Assembly: GCA_020091685.1 (NCBI GenBank)
Contig: CM034594.1
Span: forward strand, 5,764,903-5,828,902
Direction: 5' to 3'
Source: Lutjanus erythropterus
Taxonomy: Eukaryota > Chordata > Actinopteri > Lutjaniformes > Lutjanidae
DNA length: 64,000 bases
In this document: in pieces, positions 28,476 through 37,296 of the stretch
How positions within the stretch are numbered: the stretch's first letter is position 1
Layout of the letters: every line of letters begins with the position of its first letter
Made by a program: the position numbers and the translations under genes
Notes under the pieces: model-generated
The model's input: only the letters and a program-made list of their open reading frames with translations
Database searches by the model: none
What the model was told of the DNA's origin: nothing

Positions 28476-31400
28476 TGTGTGTGTGTGTCTGTGTGTGTGT
28501 GTGTGTTGCACTGCAGGTGCATTCACTGATGTGTTGAAGATTATGTTTGAATACAAGTTACATAACATTTTGGCCCCTAGGCTTTCAAATGAATGAGCTT
28601 AGTGGTCCGTGTGTGTGCGTGTGCGTGCATGCGTGCATGCGTGCATGCGTGCGTGCGTGCGTGCGTGCGTGTGTGTGTGTGTGTGCATGTGTGTGTGTAT
28701 GTGTGTTGCACCTGGTTGAATGGAGTCTTGTGTCATTCTAGCTTGTTGGTTTCTGTGAATCTTCCTCAGTGAGATCACCCTTGAACCTTTAGATGAGTAG
28801 TCGTCCATATGGTACGCCAACTGCAACAAGCGATACCGTGCTCTGATTGGCTGCTTCTCAGGCCATCCATATTCACGGAACAGGATCTATACAGGGGCAG
28901 TGTACTCAAAAATCAAAAAGAATATATATCTTCCCCCTTTCAAATCTCGTCCTTCTTAAATACAATGGAACTAGATGGCACTTGTGGTGCTCATTCAACT
29001 ATTATTAAACTATTTTCTTTCAACCAAATCACTGTGCAGATTAAACCTGCATGCATCTAACTGGAAAGAGGCTTGTGCTGACATGCTAATATGGGATGTC
29101 ATCCATGAGTAGATGCTTGCTTCCCTCTGTACTATGATTCAGCTGGTGGGTGTAGTTCAGCAGTAAGTTTGTTCCTACATGAAAGGTATTCAATTATTTT
29201 GCATAACTGGGTCATGATTTCTGGAAAAAGACATTGCTGTTTTTGCTATTTTTTGGTGCGCTAAACACCACAAGCCAAGGGCCATATAGTTCCATTACAT
29301 TCAAGAGAAGGTAGACATCTTTATGGCCAATATTTCTAAACTCTGCAACTCAAATGAACTGTCCCTTCAGTGAGACAGTATGTGTTTGTATGTGTGTGAA
29401 TGTACACTAACCAGCAGTGTAACACATAAGCAGAGGATGACCACAGCTCCAAATAGCAGTCCTCCGGTCACCAGCCAATCTGGCCTCAGTAAGAGGTTGC
29501 GTCTCCTGGTGATTCCCACCCTGATCACATGACGAGGGATGGTGGGGAAGAAAGGACCGGGCTCATAACACTGGCCGCCTACAGGCATCACCCGCACATA
29601 CTAAGTAAGAACAAAATCACAAGGGTCAGTTTGGGGAACACATTGATTTAATACAGTACAGTTTTTTAATAAATGTATAAAAAATTATATACTCATATTT
29701 CTATTACTGGATGGACTTCAGTAAGGTAACAGAAACACACGGTGTTTTGGTGATCAGTGGTCCAATAACAGTTGAGCAGGCTTGGTACCTGGCAGAAGCT
29801 TTCTCCTTTCCTGTTTTCTGCATAGTCACATCTTAGCTAATGTTAGCAAAATACCAGAAAACAAGTTAGTTAACAATTGATGTAGATTAGCTAGCTACGT
29901 AGAACTGTCAGTGAACCATAAGTCTCACATTGCCACAGTGCTGCAGAAAGGTCTGACTCCATGCATACACATTCTGCTATAAGGGAAAAAAAATACCATC
30001 TTGTTTGAATTTCTTTAAGTCAACCACAAACATCTCAGGCAGCACTAAGCCCAAGATGTGGCAACGGTGCTGCCGAAAAATAGGATTGTGGGGGAACTTG
30101 TTTTGGTGGAACATTTGCATGTCAGGAGGCTAGCTCTGGTATTACAAAGACTACACTGCTGCAAATGAAAATATAACAGCTTGTTTACATTCGTATTATT
30201 AGCATCCTAAGCATGAATTTGCTGTTTTCAGTGTGTAGGTTGCAGGAGGAAGTTGTTCTTGTTTACTGGGGACTTTGAAATCATAGTTAGTGTTCGCTGC
30301 AATGCCGTTTAAATAAGCCAATTGCAGACTTATATTCACAGTGTCCATCCAGTGAGTCAGACTAGTTGAGCACAGAGCAAAAAGGAGCGGGACGTAGGAC
30401 AGGTCAGTTTACCACAGTTTGCAACACACTGTCATTTATGGCTGAGACTCCCTAAAAACTTGGTATTTCACCCAGATGGGCGTGGTTTTGCAGGATAGAG
30501 CAATGCACACTTCTACAAGCTCCGTGACTGTCTCTGCACATGCTCTGAGTTTACACAACATTTCATACATTGTAGTATTAAGTACAAGTATTAAGGCATA
30601 CAGATTATACAATTTTTTCCTGTAACTTGTAAATTTGGTCTTATGTACATGGAAATTGATAGTCTGCCTTGTGTGCCTTTTTTTGGCATCTATTGATGCA
30701 AGATACTAAATTCATTGATACTAGAATACAGACAGCCCATCTAAATAGATTTTTTGTTGTTGGACATCATTTTTGTTGTTGTACATAATTTAGTTAGTCA
30801 ATATATATTAGTTCTGATGGTCTGTTTGAAATTACAGGTACTTTGTAAGGTCTCTTGTGCCTTTAGACATGGGTAGTATGGCAAAAAAAAAACCTTCAAA
30901 CAATGGCTGAACAAATGGTGGATGTGTTTCTTTGAAGATAGGAATTCACTGTGCAATTTGGTGAGGAAAAACTAGACCACCTTTAATCCTTGTACTATTT
31001 TAAATTCATTTACCAAGTGTTTGTGCTGATGGCTGCTCAGTGTGAAAACATACACTCCAGGCTGGCTAAAGACCACTGAAAAGAAGCTGGGAGGAGTCCA
31101 AGACAGAGTCAGCTCCTCTTCTAGCTGTCTAAATGCACCCCAGTCAAATTGACTGTTTGTGTTGTACAAGTTGTCACTGAAAGACAGAAAGTGAGGCGTC
31201 AAAGACAGTCAAAAAACACAGATGCCTGGCAGTAAAAAACAAGAAACATCTGACTTACAGATCATACTGAGGATAGTGACGTGTGTCGACAGTGAACAGT
31301 ATAAAGTCACCCAAATGGAGACATGCTGTTGGGTTCAGAAATCCTGTTATTTCTCTCACATCTTCTGTCACGTCTCTCTTGTTTCCCCTCCTGCTGCTGG

Positions 31401-34400
31401 AGTTCATTTCTCGGCCACCATCAACTTCACTGACCTCCCACGGATCATCAATGTCACTTTCTAGAAAACAAAAGCACAGGATCTTCATTTTCAATCACTT
31501 GTGTACATGTGTGAAGACCTGAAGAGTGTCACTAGGTCACAAGTGATCAACAACTGCCTCAGTTTGAAAATTTCAGCTCAGGCCACTGTATCTGTGGGAC
31601 AGGTTAGTGTTTTATCTGGAAATTGCGGTGGCATTGCAGTAGGTGCCTCACAATCTCTTGCCTGGCAGGGACCTGCGCTCTACTTTGTGCATTCTTCTAG
31701 CTTATCATGCATTCATTCATAGTGTTTATCATAGCATTAATTGTGATTTAATGATGAAAAAAAGATTGTTTTGTTGTTTGTTGTGACAAACCAGCTGAGC
31801 TCTGAGTGTCCCACTGGGTGGTGACAGGAAACAGTTGCTGAAGCTCCTTTGGGAGGCCGCTGAGGATGCCAAGGAAGCCTGCCTCTGCAGTCAGACAACA
31901 AGAGAGACGAAGATGTGAGAGACAAAGACAGACAGTAGGGTCACTTTGTGTGCCATGCGAGTGTGCCTGTCACCACCTGTTGTCTGAACAATGTAGACAG
32001 GATGTGAGGAGTTGAGATGGCTGCTGCACAGAAGAGTCCCCTGGGGATCCCACTGTTTAAAAACTGTCTCCAGCACACTGCCAGAGATGCCCGACACCTG
32101 CACACACACAATGACAGTGTTTGCCATTAATAGGTCACCGCAACACAAGAGACGCTTGTCTTGTTCTTTCACTGCCGCTGCAATAAAGACAACATTGTGT
32201 GAACGTTTTGTATGCACTGTCTCAGCAGGTAACTGTTCATTATGTTTACTCTGTGACAGTTTCAGTGGAAACACGTATGGGTATAGATATCAGGATCGGG
32301 TGGAACACTTCTCCAGTACAGTGGGTTTTAAAATACCTGAGAGCAATTATTTCTTTCAGCTTTCTTTCAGTATTTCTTCCTTTTGTGCATGAAAATGTTC
32401 AAATCTGCAGCTGCTTTTGCCCACCTGACTGTCAAAGCTCCACACCAGCTCCATCTCTCCATCGGACTGGCACTGCAGCTTCAGCTCAGTAGCTGCTCTT
32501 CTCCTGCATAGGCCTCCACATGCAGCTCTTCTAGGAGGCTCTCTACAGATGCACAAACCCAGCTCTCCATCATAACCCCGGTAGTCCTCTGCAGATTGAC
32601 ACACCTGCAGGAAAGCAAAGCAAAGCAGATAAAGATAGATCAGATACAGGCTTTATCTAATCCTTTTTGACAACGAGCAAATATTACATTTTTTATGTCT
32701 GTGTGTATTTTTGGTAACACTTTCTATGAAGACCACATCTACAGTACATTATGGGGGTGTTCATAAGGAATTACAATGTATGTAGAATACTTTATAACTG
32801 CATTCATGAACACACATAATGCTTTCTTATGTGCATATATCAACAGCCAGATTTACAATGACTTAGTTCAAGTGTCAACATAGAGATATTGAGGAGTGAT
32901 GAACAAATATCTTAGACCCCCTGTCAGAGCCTGCAGGTGGATGCTGGGGGTGGTGGTGGGGCTGAATGAGCAGGCAGTGACGCTGGTGCAAGGCAGCAAT
33001 GGCACTGACAGGCAGGGGGAGAGATGGGAGGTTTTACCGCCAGATTAGAAGGGTGCGTTTGGTATGTACTACAGAGAATGAGGCGTGTCACTTGTGATTG
33101 TGGTGCAGCTCGAGTTGACTGCCTGAACTCGCTCACAGGCGTCGCTACATTTGATTTCATGAGGTGTGTATTGTAGTACAGGTATACTTGCCAGCCTTGA
33201 GACCTCAAAAGTAGGGAGGATTCGAAACCAAAGTTGCATTTTGATGACTTTTGGTGACTTTTAGAGACTAAAAATAACTAAAGAATAAGTACACGGCAGC
33301 AGCATTTTTAGGATAAGGGATAAATGATACAGAACTTGTTGCTCATCTGGCATAAACCAGTATATATTTTTTTAGTTTTCTTTCATTAGTTTATTATTTG
33401 CCCAGCCCCTTAAAGAAAACTGACTTGACAGATTTTACAAATGCCTGCCCCTTTCCTTTAAAACCTTTTGTAAGGAATGGGAATTCTTCTTTCCAGAGAG
33501 CTTGGTTTGGTATAGCTATATTGTTGTCTGTGTGGAAACAGTAGACCATTGAAGTTGCAAAGATGACACACTGTGCAGTGCCAGAAACAGGTTGTGATAA
33601 TAAGAAAGTAAAATAAAAGGTGTGAAAATTTGTTAGAAATCCAGAGAAATGCAGGAGATTTGTGATCCCAGAAGGAAATAGAAAGAGGAAAATAAGTATT
33701 TGGCAGATAGTTGTAATGTATAGTAAGCACTTGAATTTATAATTCATTATAAGTCACATTTATAATGTTTCATGACTTTTGCAATCATGTGCTATAGAAG
33801 CTGTTTTCATAGAAAGTGAAACTGTATTTTGTAATTTAAAAATCATCTCATGCTCGGTGTGACCGTGTAACTAGGTGTAAGGTCATTTGTAGCAAAGACT
33901 GCTATGGAGGACAGGGACAGAAATAAACACTGCGTGGATAGGACAGTGAAGGTTTTGCTAACTGACAGTCAGAGGAAGCACTTTGTGGTTAAATATTAAA
34001 TGAGACTAATACGAATCTCTACTGGATAAATAGGTTCATGGAGGAAAGGGCAAAGACATGTTGGCTGTACTCATTAGCCCTGTCTGTGATAGTGGAGTGT
34101 GTTTTGTCAGTGTGTTCTGTAAACAGATCACAGTTTACTACTTTATCTTGTTTCTGTATCAAAATATTCTTGCATCATTCAAACAAATGTTTTTATTGTT
34201 TTATGAGAGAAACACTAATGACCTTTGCTCTACTTTAGTGTGTGCATGTGTGTGTGATATGATTGCACAAGTTGTAACCTGCTGCCTGCAGTGAAGTGAC
34301 CACTGATATCTGTCCAGACAGTCTCCGTACTGTGTGCGTGTTTTCCCGTCTCTGCAGACATCGTACAGTTTGTGTACACACGCATCTCTGTTGTTGGAGG

Positions 34401-35939
34401 GTTGGTACCCGATGGTACAGTGGCAACGGCCATCACTGGTCTGCAACAAGAAGCAGCTGGGTTCAAACATTGTGTTGTATAATGATATATGGTTCATATG
34501 GTGGTCAGGGTGTTACCTAATATGCCATGGCCGCTGCTGGCCATCAGGGTGCCCTAAGTGTAATTGACCCTTCCAAAATCCCGCCCCTTTTTGCTCTGTG
34601 CTTCAGTAACAGTTGAGAAAGCTTATTAAAGCTTTTATAGTACTAGGTAACCATTTCTGACCACTCAAGAATTAATAAAAATTGTCAAAAATCTCTCCAA
34701 AATACCAAATTAAGACACAAAGGCCTTGTTGCAGGTTTGCAACAAAGGCTTGCAACAGGTGAATTAGGGACTGTACACAAACATCCATGCAACACTCAAA
34801 AGAAAAATCTCATTCACTTTAGTATGAGCTGATGAGTGGAGGACTCAACACGTGTACAAGCAGCAACAGACTAAGAAACAGGACCCCGCTGCGAGGGAAC
34901 CTGATCTCGAGCTCTTTCAGCTTGAAGCTACAGATTCTTCAGTCTAACATTTCAGAGAGACAGTGAGGAAGCTACTCTCATATTAGTGTGCACAATGTTT
35001 CCCAGGACTCAAGAGTGACACAAAAAATCATAGACTCGAGAAATTAGAGATCTGCTCTGGGTTTATAGAATAAAGAAGGAGCTCACAGGACAAAGGAAGT
35101 GGGTGACTGGAGAAGTAGGAGGTGGTGGTGATGATATGAAAACTACACGGTCACATAAACAAACATGCTGTAGGAATGACTGTGTCGATCCCACCATCAT
35201 GTGAAAACACATCGTCACCTGGAAACTCTGACCCTCTCCCAGGCAGACGCAGGAGTCCTGACCAGACAGAGGCTGTTGTGCCACAGGGCCACAGGGCAGG
35301 GGGGCAGACAGGGCTGATTGAGGACAAAAGTGGTGAGGAGGACATTTCAGACAGCTGTCTATGGACACAGCACCTGCAGTTGGCCCATAGGTTCCTTTAG
35401 GACAGGGCACTGGAGTGAAGCTCCCCAGAGGACAGTAGAAACCTGTCAGGAAAAAAATATTGTGCTTTAATATACAGTTTTATATATTGTTTTTTATGAT
35501 GATTATTATACTGTATTAATGTAGAGAGGAGTTAACTATCTACACTATACTGCTTTTCATTTTGTTCTAAAAATATTTACTGCAAAACCACTGCCAATAC
35601 GATGGCATAAAGGACTTCATATAACTGCTAGTGTGACCTTTAAGAATGAAAAACCTCTGCTCTGATGGACGCAGAGGAGAGATACAGTTTATGAAACTAT
35701 CTGTGAAACTCAAAACAAAAATTAATAACATAATGAAAGTGGCTAAACGTGTGCAGAAAATTCTTATGATGTACTATTGGTCTTGTATATTTAATGGTCA
35801 TGCTATAAAGGATCATTGTGTGCAGTCAGGACAGCATACCTGGCTGGCAGGGTGACGTCTCCTGGAGCTGTTGATTCAAGTTGTTTCCATGAACCAGACT
35901 GAGGAGCCACAACACACACCTGAAACTCTTCATCTGCAT
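3987..35939 (-). CDS. Large single-pass membrane protein with GCC2/GCC3 Cys-rich ectodomain and DPxTG-repeat/coiled-coil tail (31 exons, 3' end not seen)
   Basis: I do not recognise a named orthologue. Chained coding exons: 35840-35939, 35219-35442, 34279-34440, 32425-32604, 31977-32097, 31792-31884, 31259-31460, 31014-31176, 29412-29600, 28712-28886, 27396-27538, 25603-25779, 24678-24808, 24447-24604, 23462-23689, 22367-22705, 22130-22278, 21325-21574, 19244-19414, 18716-18873, 17355-17495, 15957-16098, 15602-15753, 13444-13569, 13024-13213, 9865-9939, 9196-9324, 6706-6765, 6501-6617, 4447-4598, 3987-4073. Every junction is GT-AG and the phase never breaks, giving 1628 codons without a stop. 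The start ATG (35937-35939) has G at -3 and opens a signal peptide. The order is signal peptide, Cys-rich ectodomain, possible cupredoxin-like fold, membrane span at about residues 458-481, then a long inner tail. The last exon ends on a good donor, so at least one further exon is expected at lower coordinates. Boundaries are by eye; the exon at 21325-21574 has the weakest acceptor. Confidence 0.85.
5191..5541. repeat. MITE-like element with ~60-bp terminal inverted repeats
   Basis: The left end ACAGGGATAGCTCACTAAAA matches the reverse complement of the right end (TTGAGTGAATTTTCCCTTTA). The similarity continues inward through the TCATTATCTACT / AGTAGACAACGA blocks and ends at the CTCATG / CATGAG motifs. 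A tail-only fragment of the same family lies at 59889-59940. It sits in the intron between exons 29 and 30 of the large gene. Confidence 0.65.
7755..8005 (-). pseudogene. RecQ-helicase-like N-terminal fragment (inverted arm 1)
   Basis: The minus-strand frame encodes D-T-A-I-A-S-V-I-S-E-L-E-S, S-L-K-E-E-N-R-T-A-L and then N-V-F-A-L-L-S-P-G-S-G-K-S-L-I. This is the order of a RecQ-type Q-motif followed by a Walker A loop (consensus G-x-G-K-S). Only the start of the helicase core is present and no downstream motifs follow. Such fragments are common in fish repeats. It lies in the intron between exons 27 and 28 of the large gene and mirrors the copy at 8465-8745. Confidence 0.6.
8465..8745 (+). 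pseudogene. RecQ-helicase-like N-terminal fragment (inverted arm 2, damaged Walker A)
   Basis: The plus-strand frame has M-A-A-P-E-E-V, D-T-A-I-A-S-V-T-S-E-L-E-S, S-L-K-E-D-Q-R-A-A-L-K and D-V-F-V-L-L-L-I-Y-F-G-K-T, then a stop. It is clearly related to arm 1 at 7755-8005, but the Walker A glycines are lost. The shared sequence begins upstream at a block like GGGACTATTGGCAGCTAC, which also occurs in arm 1 in the opposite direction. Confidence 0.6.
8779..8804. repeat. Poly-T tract
   Basis: About 25 consecutive T residues just downstream of the helicase-like fragment on the plus strand. Confidence 0.9.
10636..11548. mobile_element. Non-autonomous hAT-type element with 8-bp target site duplication
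   Basis: The left end (CCAGGCGCGG...GGGTGGGCCC) matches the inverted right end (GGCCCACCCA...GGGGCCGTGCCTG). Flanks are GTGAGAAC on the left (10628-10635) and GTGAGAGG on the right (11549-11556), an 8-bp duplication with two differences. An 8-bp duplication and a CAGG-type terminus are known hAT features. The 0.9-kb interior shows no transposase frame. It lies in the intron between exons 25 and 26 of the large gene. Confidence 0.7.
13024..17495 (-). CDS. Exons 21-25 of the large gene: second helical/coiled-coil region (residues 1172-1421)
   Basis: Exons at 17355-17495, 15957-16098, 15602-15753, 13444-13569 and 13024-13213. The translation is rich in Gln, Glu, Arg and Leu. Examples are H-W-Q-Q-Q-R-Q-R-E-E-D and D-R-E-L-R-Q-R-E-L-W-E-Q. 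Conserved-looking tryptophans (W-S-G-R-Q-L, E-E-W-D-Q-Q, N-F-W-Y-K-E) recur about once per exon, suggesting a repeated helical hairpin of about 45 residues per exon. Splice sites are good and the phases (0-0, 0-1, 1-0, 0-0, 0-1) join without breaks. No known domain was recognised. Confidence 0.78.
13742..13862. repeat. Interspersed repeat (AAAGGGATAGTT ... GCTTTACTTTGCC)
   Basis: Shares its start, AAAGGGATAGTT, then TTGTATGA(A/G)GTACTTAT, and its end, TTTCACTGCTTTAC(C/T)TTG, with 45717-45960. The copy at 45717 has extra sequence in the middle. Confidence 0.55.
14040..14625. repeat. Dispersed ATTAATC-type repeat, two part copies
   Basis: Contains TTGATTAATTGGTTGATCATT, GGTCCATGAAATGTCATAAA and GATGATGTCCTCAAATGTCTT, and then much of this again about 240 bases later. 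The same modules (AATGTGAATATTTTCT, GGACAAAACAAGACA) are at 24920-25145, 40664-41000 and 55220-55475. It is a well-known type of fish interspersed repeat; the family name is not asserted. Confidence 0.65.
14881..15340. repeat. Interspersed repeat beginning (GAAT)n-CCTTTATTGATCCC
   Basis: A (GAAT)n tract is followed by CCTTTATTGATCCCACAACG and GGGAAATTCC, a phrase found at the 3' ends of many fish retroelements. A GC-rich tract with G runs follows up to about 15330. The open frames here are not supported as genes. Confidence 0.5.
16240..17035. repeat. Long copy of the ACTCAAGTA-end repeat with an internal AAGACATAA array
   Basis: The ends resemble the 3460-3850 family (TATTGTACCTAAGTAGATTT on the left; AGTATTGGTACTTCTACTCG on the right, then GCCATCTCTG). 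The middle (about 16565-16750) is a run of loosely repeated units of the type AAGACATAAYAAGA(T/C)G. Confidence 0.55.
18716..23689 (-). CDS. Exons 15-20 of the large gene: degenerate DPxTG-type repeat array split by a helical exon (residues 740-1171)
   Basis: Exons at 23462-23689, 22367-22705, 22130-22278, 21325-21574, 19244-19414 and 18716-18873. A short motif recurs: D-P-V-T-G-L-I-R-P, H-P-Q-T-G-R-V-M-P, D-P-E-S-G-V-P-V-P, H-P-E-T-G-L-V-Y-P, D-S-R-T-G-N-V-V-L, D-P-V-T-G-A-V-L-P, E-P-L-S-G-R-M-V-R, D-P-V-T-G-V-L-A-P. Each is followed by a Gly-rich or hydrophobic strand. The spacing (roughly 15-40 residues) suggests small beta-hairpin repeats. Exon 18 (residues 979-1061) is helical and interrupts the array. 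Exons 15, 16 and 19 are phase 1-1, which fits growth by exon duplication. No named domain was recognised. Confidence 0.8.
21680..22010. repeat. AT-rich intronic minisatellite, ~60-70 bp units
   Basis: The phrase ATGAAAAATTATGT(C/A)ATT followed by AATTCAGAAAAA(A/C)AG recurs about five times with decay, spaced roughly 60-70 bases apart. It lies between exons 18 (21325-21574) and 17 (22130-22278) of the large gene. Confidence 0.65.
23070..23200. repeat. Tandem duplication of a ~65-bp unit
   Basis: Two adjacent copies of ATTTCTTCCAGTT(G/T)TGTGA, then CATTGAAAAAATG and GTCAAGGA(G/C)AACAAAAC, in the intron upstream of exon 16. Confidence 0.75.
24447..28886 (-). CDS. Exons 10-14 of the large gene: juxtamembrane basic segment and first coiled-coil region (residues 479-739)
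   Basis: Exons at 28712-28886, 27396-27538, 25603-25779, 24678-24808 and 24447-24604. Exon 10 follows the membrane span and is rich in Arg and Lys, as expected on the cytoplasmic side. Exon 11 has an acidic, aromatic start (E-E-F-W-D-Y-E). Exons 12-13 are strongly helical, rich in Glu, Arg and Leu (for example R-M-R-R-E-V-E-R-E-V-V-R-R-K), and probably form a coiled coil. Exon 14 ends with the first C-P-D-T-G element of the repeat array described in the next block. The 5' splice site of exon 10 lies directly beside a long CA/TG repeat. Confidence 0.78.
24825..24852. repeat. (ACAGA)n microsatellite
   Basis: Five to six copies of the pentamer, located just upstream (minus-strand sense) of exon 13 of the large gene. 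Confidence 0.85.
24920..25145. repeat. Dispersed ATTAATC-type repeat copy
   Basis: Contains AACAATTAATCAATTATCAA, AATGAGAATATTTTCTGGTT and TTGACAAAACAAGACATTTG, in the same order as the copies at 14040, 40664 and 55220. Confidence 0.65.
28421..28507. repeat. (GT)n microsatellite
   Basis: About 40 GT units with a few C interruptions. Apparent Cys-Val open frames here are artefacts of the repeat. Confidence 0.95.
28607..28706. repeat. (GT)n / (GTGC) compound microsatellite next to a splice donor
   Basis: GTGTGTGC, then (GCAT)n and (GTGC)n, then (GT)n. In the minus-strand gene it starts about 6 bases inside the intron, after the exon-10 donor at 28711. Confidence 0.95.
29412..32097 (-). CDS. 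Exons 5-9 of the large gene: membrane-proximal ectodomain, possible cupredoxin-like fold, transmembrane helix (residues 223-478)
   Basis: Exons at 31977-32097, 31792-31884, 31259-31460, 31014-31176 and 29412-29600. Residues about 338-425 have a beta-strand pattern: C340, then L-H-L-G-D-F-I-L-F-T-V, and later Q-P-G-V-Y-V-F near 399-405, followed by H410, H412 and H414. G-D-x-(I/V)-x-F and P-G-x-Y-x-F are hallmarks of cupredoxin-like folds. The copper-ligand cysteine is not obvious, so metal binding is uncertain. Exon 9 then has a basic T-R-R-R stretch, R-P-D-W, and about 22 hydrophobic residues (L-V-T-G-G-L-L-F-G-A-V-V-I-L), a single membrane span. Orientation is presumably type I, given the signal peptide. 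Confidence 0.75.
29750..30420. repeat. Long copy of the GCTAGCTAG fold-back repeat family
   Basis: The left end reads TCCAATAACAGTTGAGCAGG. It is followed by TTAGCTAATGTTAGCAAAAT and TGATGTAGATTAGCTAGCTA. The right end has AGTTGAGCACAGAGCAAAAA and GGAGCGGGACGTAGGACAGG. These match the copies at 42630-44740. It lies in the intron between exons 8 and 9 of the large gene. Confidence 0.6.
32425..35939 (-). CDS. Exons 1-4 of the large gene: signal peptide and Cys-rich GCC2/GCC3-like ectodomain (residues 1-222)
   Basis: Exon 1 encodes M-Q-M-K-S-F-R-C-V-L-W-L-L-S-L, a typical secretory signal, with likely cleavage near residue 18. Exon 2 (35219-35442) carries the pattern C-P-x-G-T-Y followed by C-x-K-C-P-P and F-C-P. 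This spacing is characteristic of GCC2/GCC3 (ephrin-receptor-like, TNFR-like) cysteine modules. Exon 3 (34279-34440) adds C-x-C-x-x-G-Y, as in EGF-like turns. Exon 4 (32425-32604) is again Cys- and Arg-rich. Junctions between exons 2, 3, 4 and 5 are all phase 0, so these modules could be skipped or duplicated without frame loss. Assignment to the GCC2/GCC3 family rests on motif spacing only; the ligand is unknown. Confidence 0.8.
34575..34640. repeat. Left-end fragment of the fold-back repeat family
   Basis: CCGCCCCTTTTTGCTCTGTG, then CTTCAGTAACAGTTGAGAAA, matches the left terminus of the copies in 42630-44740. The rest of the element is absent. Confidence 0.55.
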
Positions 35940-36614
35940 GTCCTTAGAATGGTTGATATGTCCGCCTGCTGAAGTAAAGGACTGGTGCAAGCTCTTTTCC
36001 AGACTCAGGGAGAAATTTGAAATTCTTCATCCCGGATCTGTAAACAGTCTCTTGGTTTCCTGCCTTGTTCTGGTCATAACAAAGAAAATAGTTATAAAGA
36101 TGCTGCTGAAACTTTAGTCCATTCATAAACCTCTCCTGTCTGTTGTTGTTCTGCACACATGACCTGATCTGTCTGTTGGTGGACAGAGCTGCAAGATAAG
36201 TGGTGAGCTAGTTACTCTGCATAACTTTCACTGGCCTGCTGAATGATTTATGAGGCCTGTGAGGTAAGGTGACAGTGACAGTGGAGGGAATGGCTGCTGA
36301 TGAAAAGCATCAGGGCAAACAGAGAGTACAGCTGCCTGGTGCTGCCAGATCACATTACTGCATTTGTTCTTCTCAATCCCACCATGAAACTGATTAATGA
36401 TTTGGCTCCTGATGTACGTCAGCGCAGCTTTGCTTTAGAGGAGTCTGCTAAGCTCCATGTGCGTCACAGCAGCAGCTGAATTCACATTTAGATTCACAAC
36501 TCAAAGTCAGATATCTGCTCAAATATAACACATGGCTTCATGCAAGCTAGCTGCAACTTTCTACTTCACTAATTGAATCAGTTTAACAAGTACATTATAA
36601 ATGATGGACTCAGA

Positions 36615-36715
36615 GAGGAGGAGCCATCCTCCATGATGTCCCCGTGTTTAAAAAAAATGCTGCAAAAGTGCCCTCTTGGATGTCCCCATATGGTAGATAA
36701 AACCAGCCCGTCCTC
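36615..36715. repeat. Repeat related to 26890-27020 in the opposite orientation
   Basis: The reverse complement shares GTTTTATCTACCA and AAGAGGGCACTTTTGC, followed by a T-rich stretch and a GGGG-rich end, with 26920-27000. It is probably a small dispersed element. Confidence 0.45.
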
Positions 36716-37187
36716 ATTCTCAAGTCATCAAATACCAACATCCAACTGGCTTTCAAATGTCTTCAATGCACAGATTTATTAATAGGACTGGGTGTTGCAA
36801 TCCCTGAAGATTCAGCCATGTACTCAGCTGAGTGGGGCTGTTCTTGGAGGTGACCACTAGGTTATGTGAAGCTACCAGTATGACACATCACCAGTTGAGG
36901 ACCTTGACGTCATTAGGTGTTTCAGCCTTTCATCAAAAAACACCCTCAGTCAAGACGGGCCCAAACCAGGTTGATTAGATTTGGTTGTATGACTCATGGT
37001 TGGCCTCTAGATGACGTCATATGTGGCTCTGATGATGAAGCTCAGCATATTGCAATGGAATAAATAACAAACAAGATGGACAAAGGTGTTTATTCTTAAA
37101 CTTAAGGAGCACTGTGCAAGTGAAACCCATCTGCAGCGTATCAGACACACCAGGCTTTCCGCATAACATAGTAAAGTGTGAGAAGTT

Positions 37188-37296
37188 GGATGGATGGATG
37201 GATGGATGGATGGATGGATGGATGGATGGATGGATGGATGGATGGATGGATGGATGGATGGATGGATGGATGGATGGATGGATGCATGGATGGATG
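37188..37296. repeat. (GGAT)n microsatellite
   Basis: About 26 tandem GGAT units with one interruption near the end. The Met-Asp-Gly-Trp frame here is a repeat artefact. Confidence 0.95.

Noticed and set aside
28307-28829. Cys-Val, Thr-His and Ala-Arg rich frames on both strands
   Set aside because: They are translations of GT/CA microsatellites. The only real coding part is exon 10 of the large gene (28712-28886).
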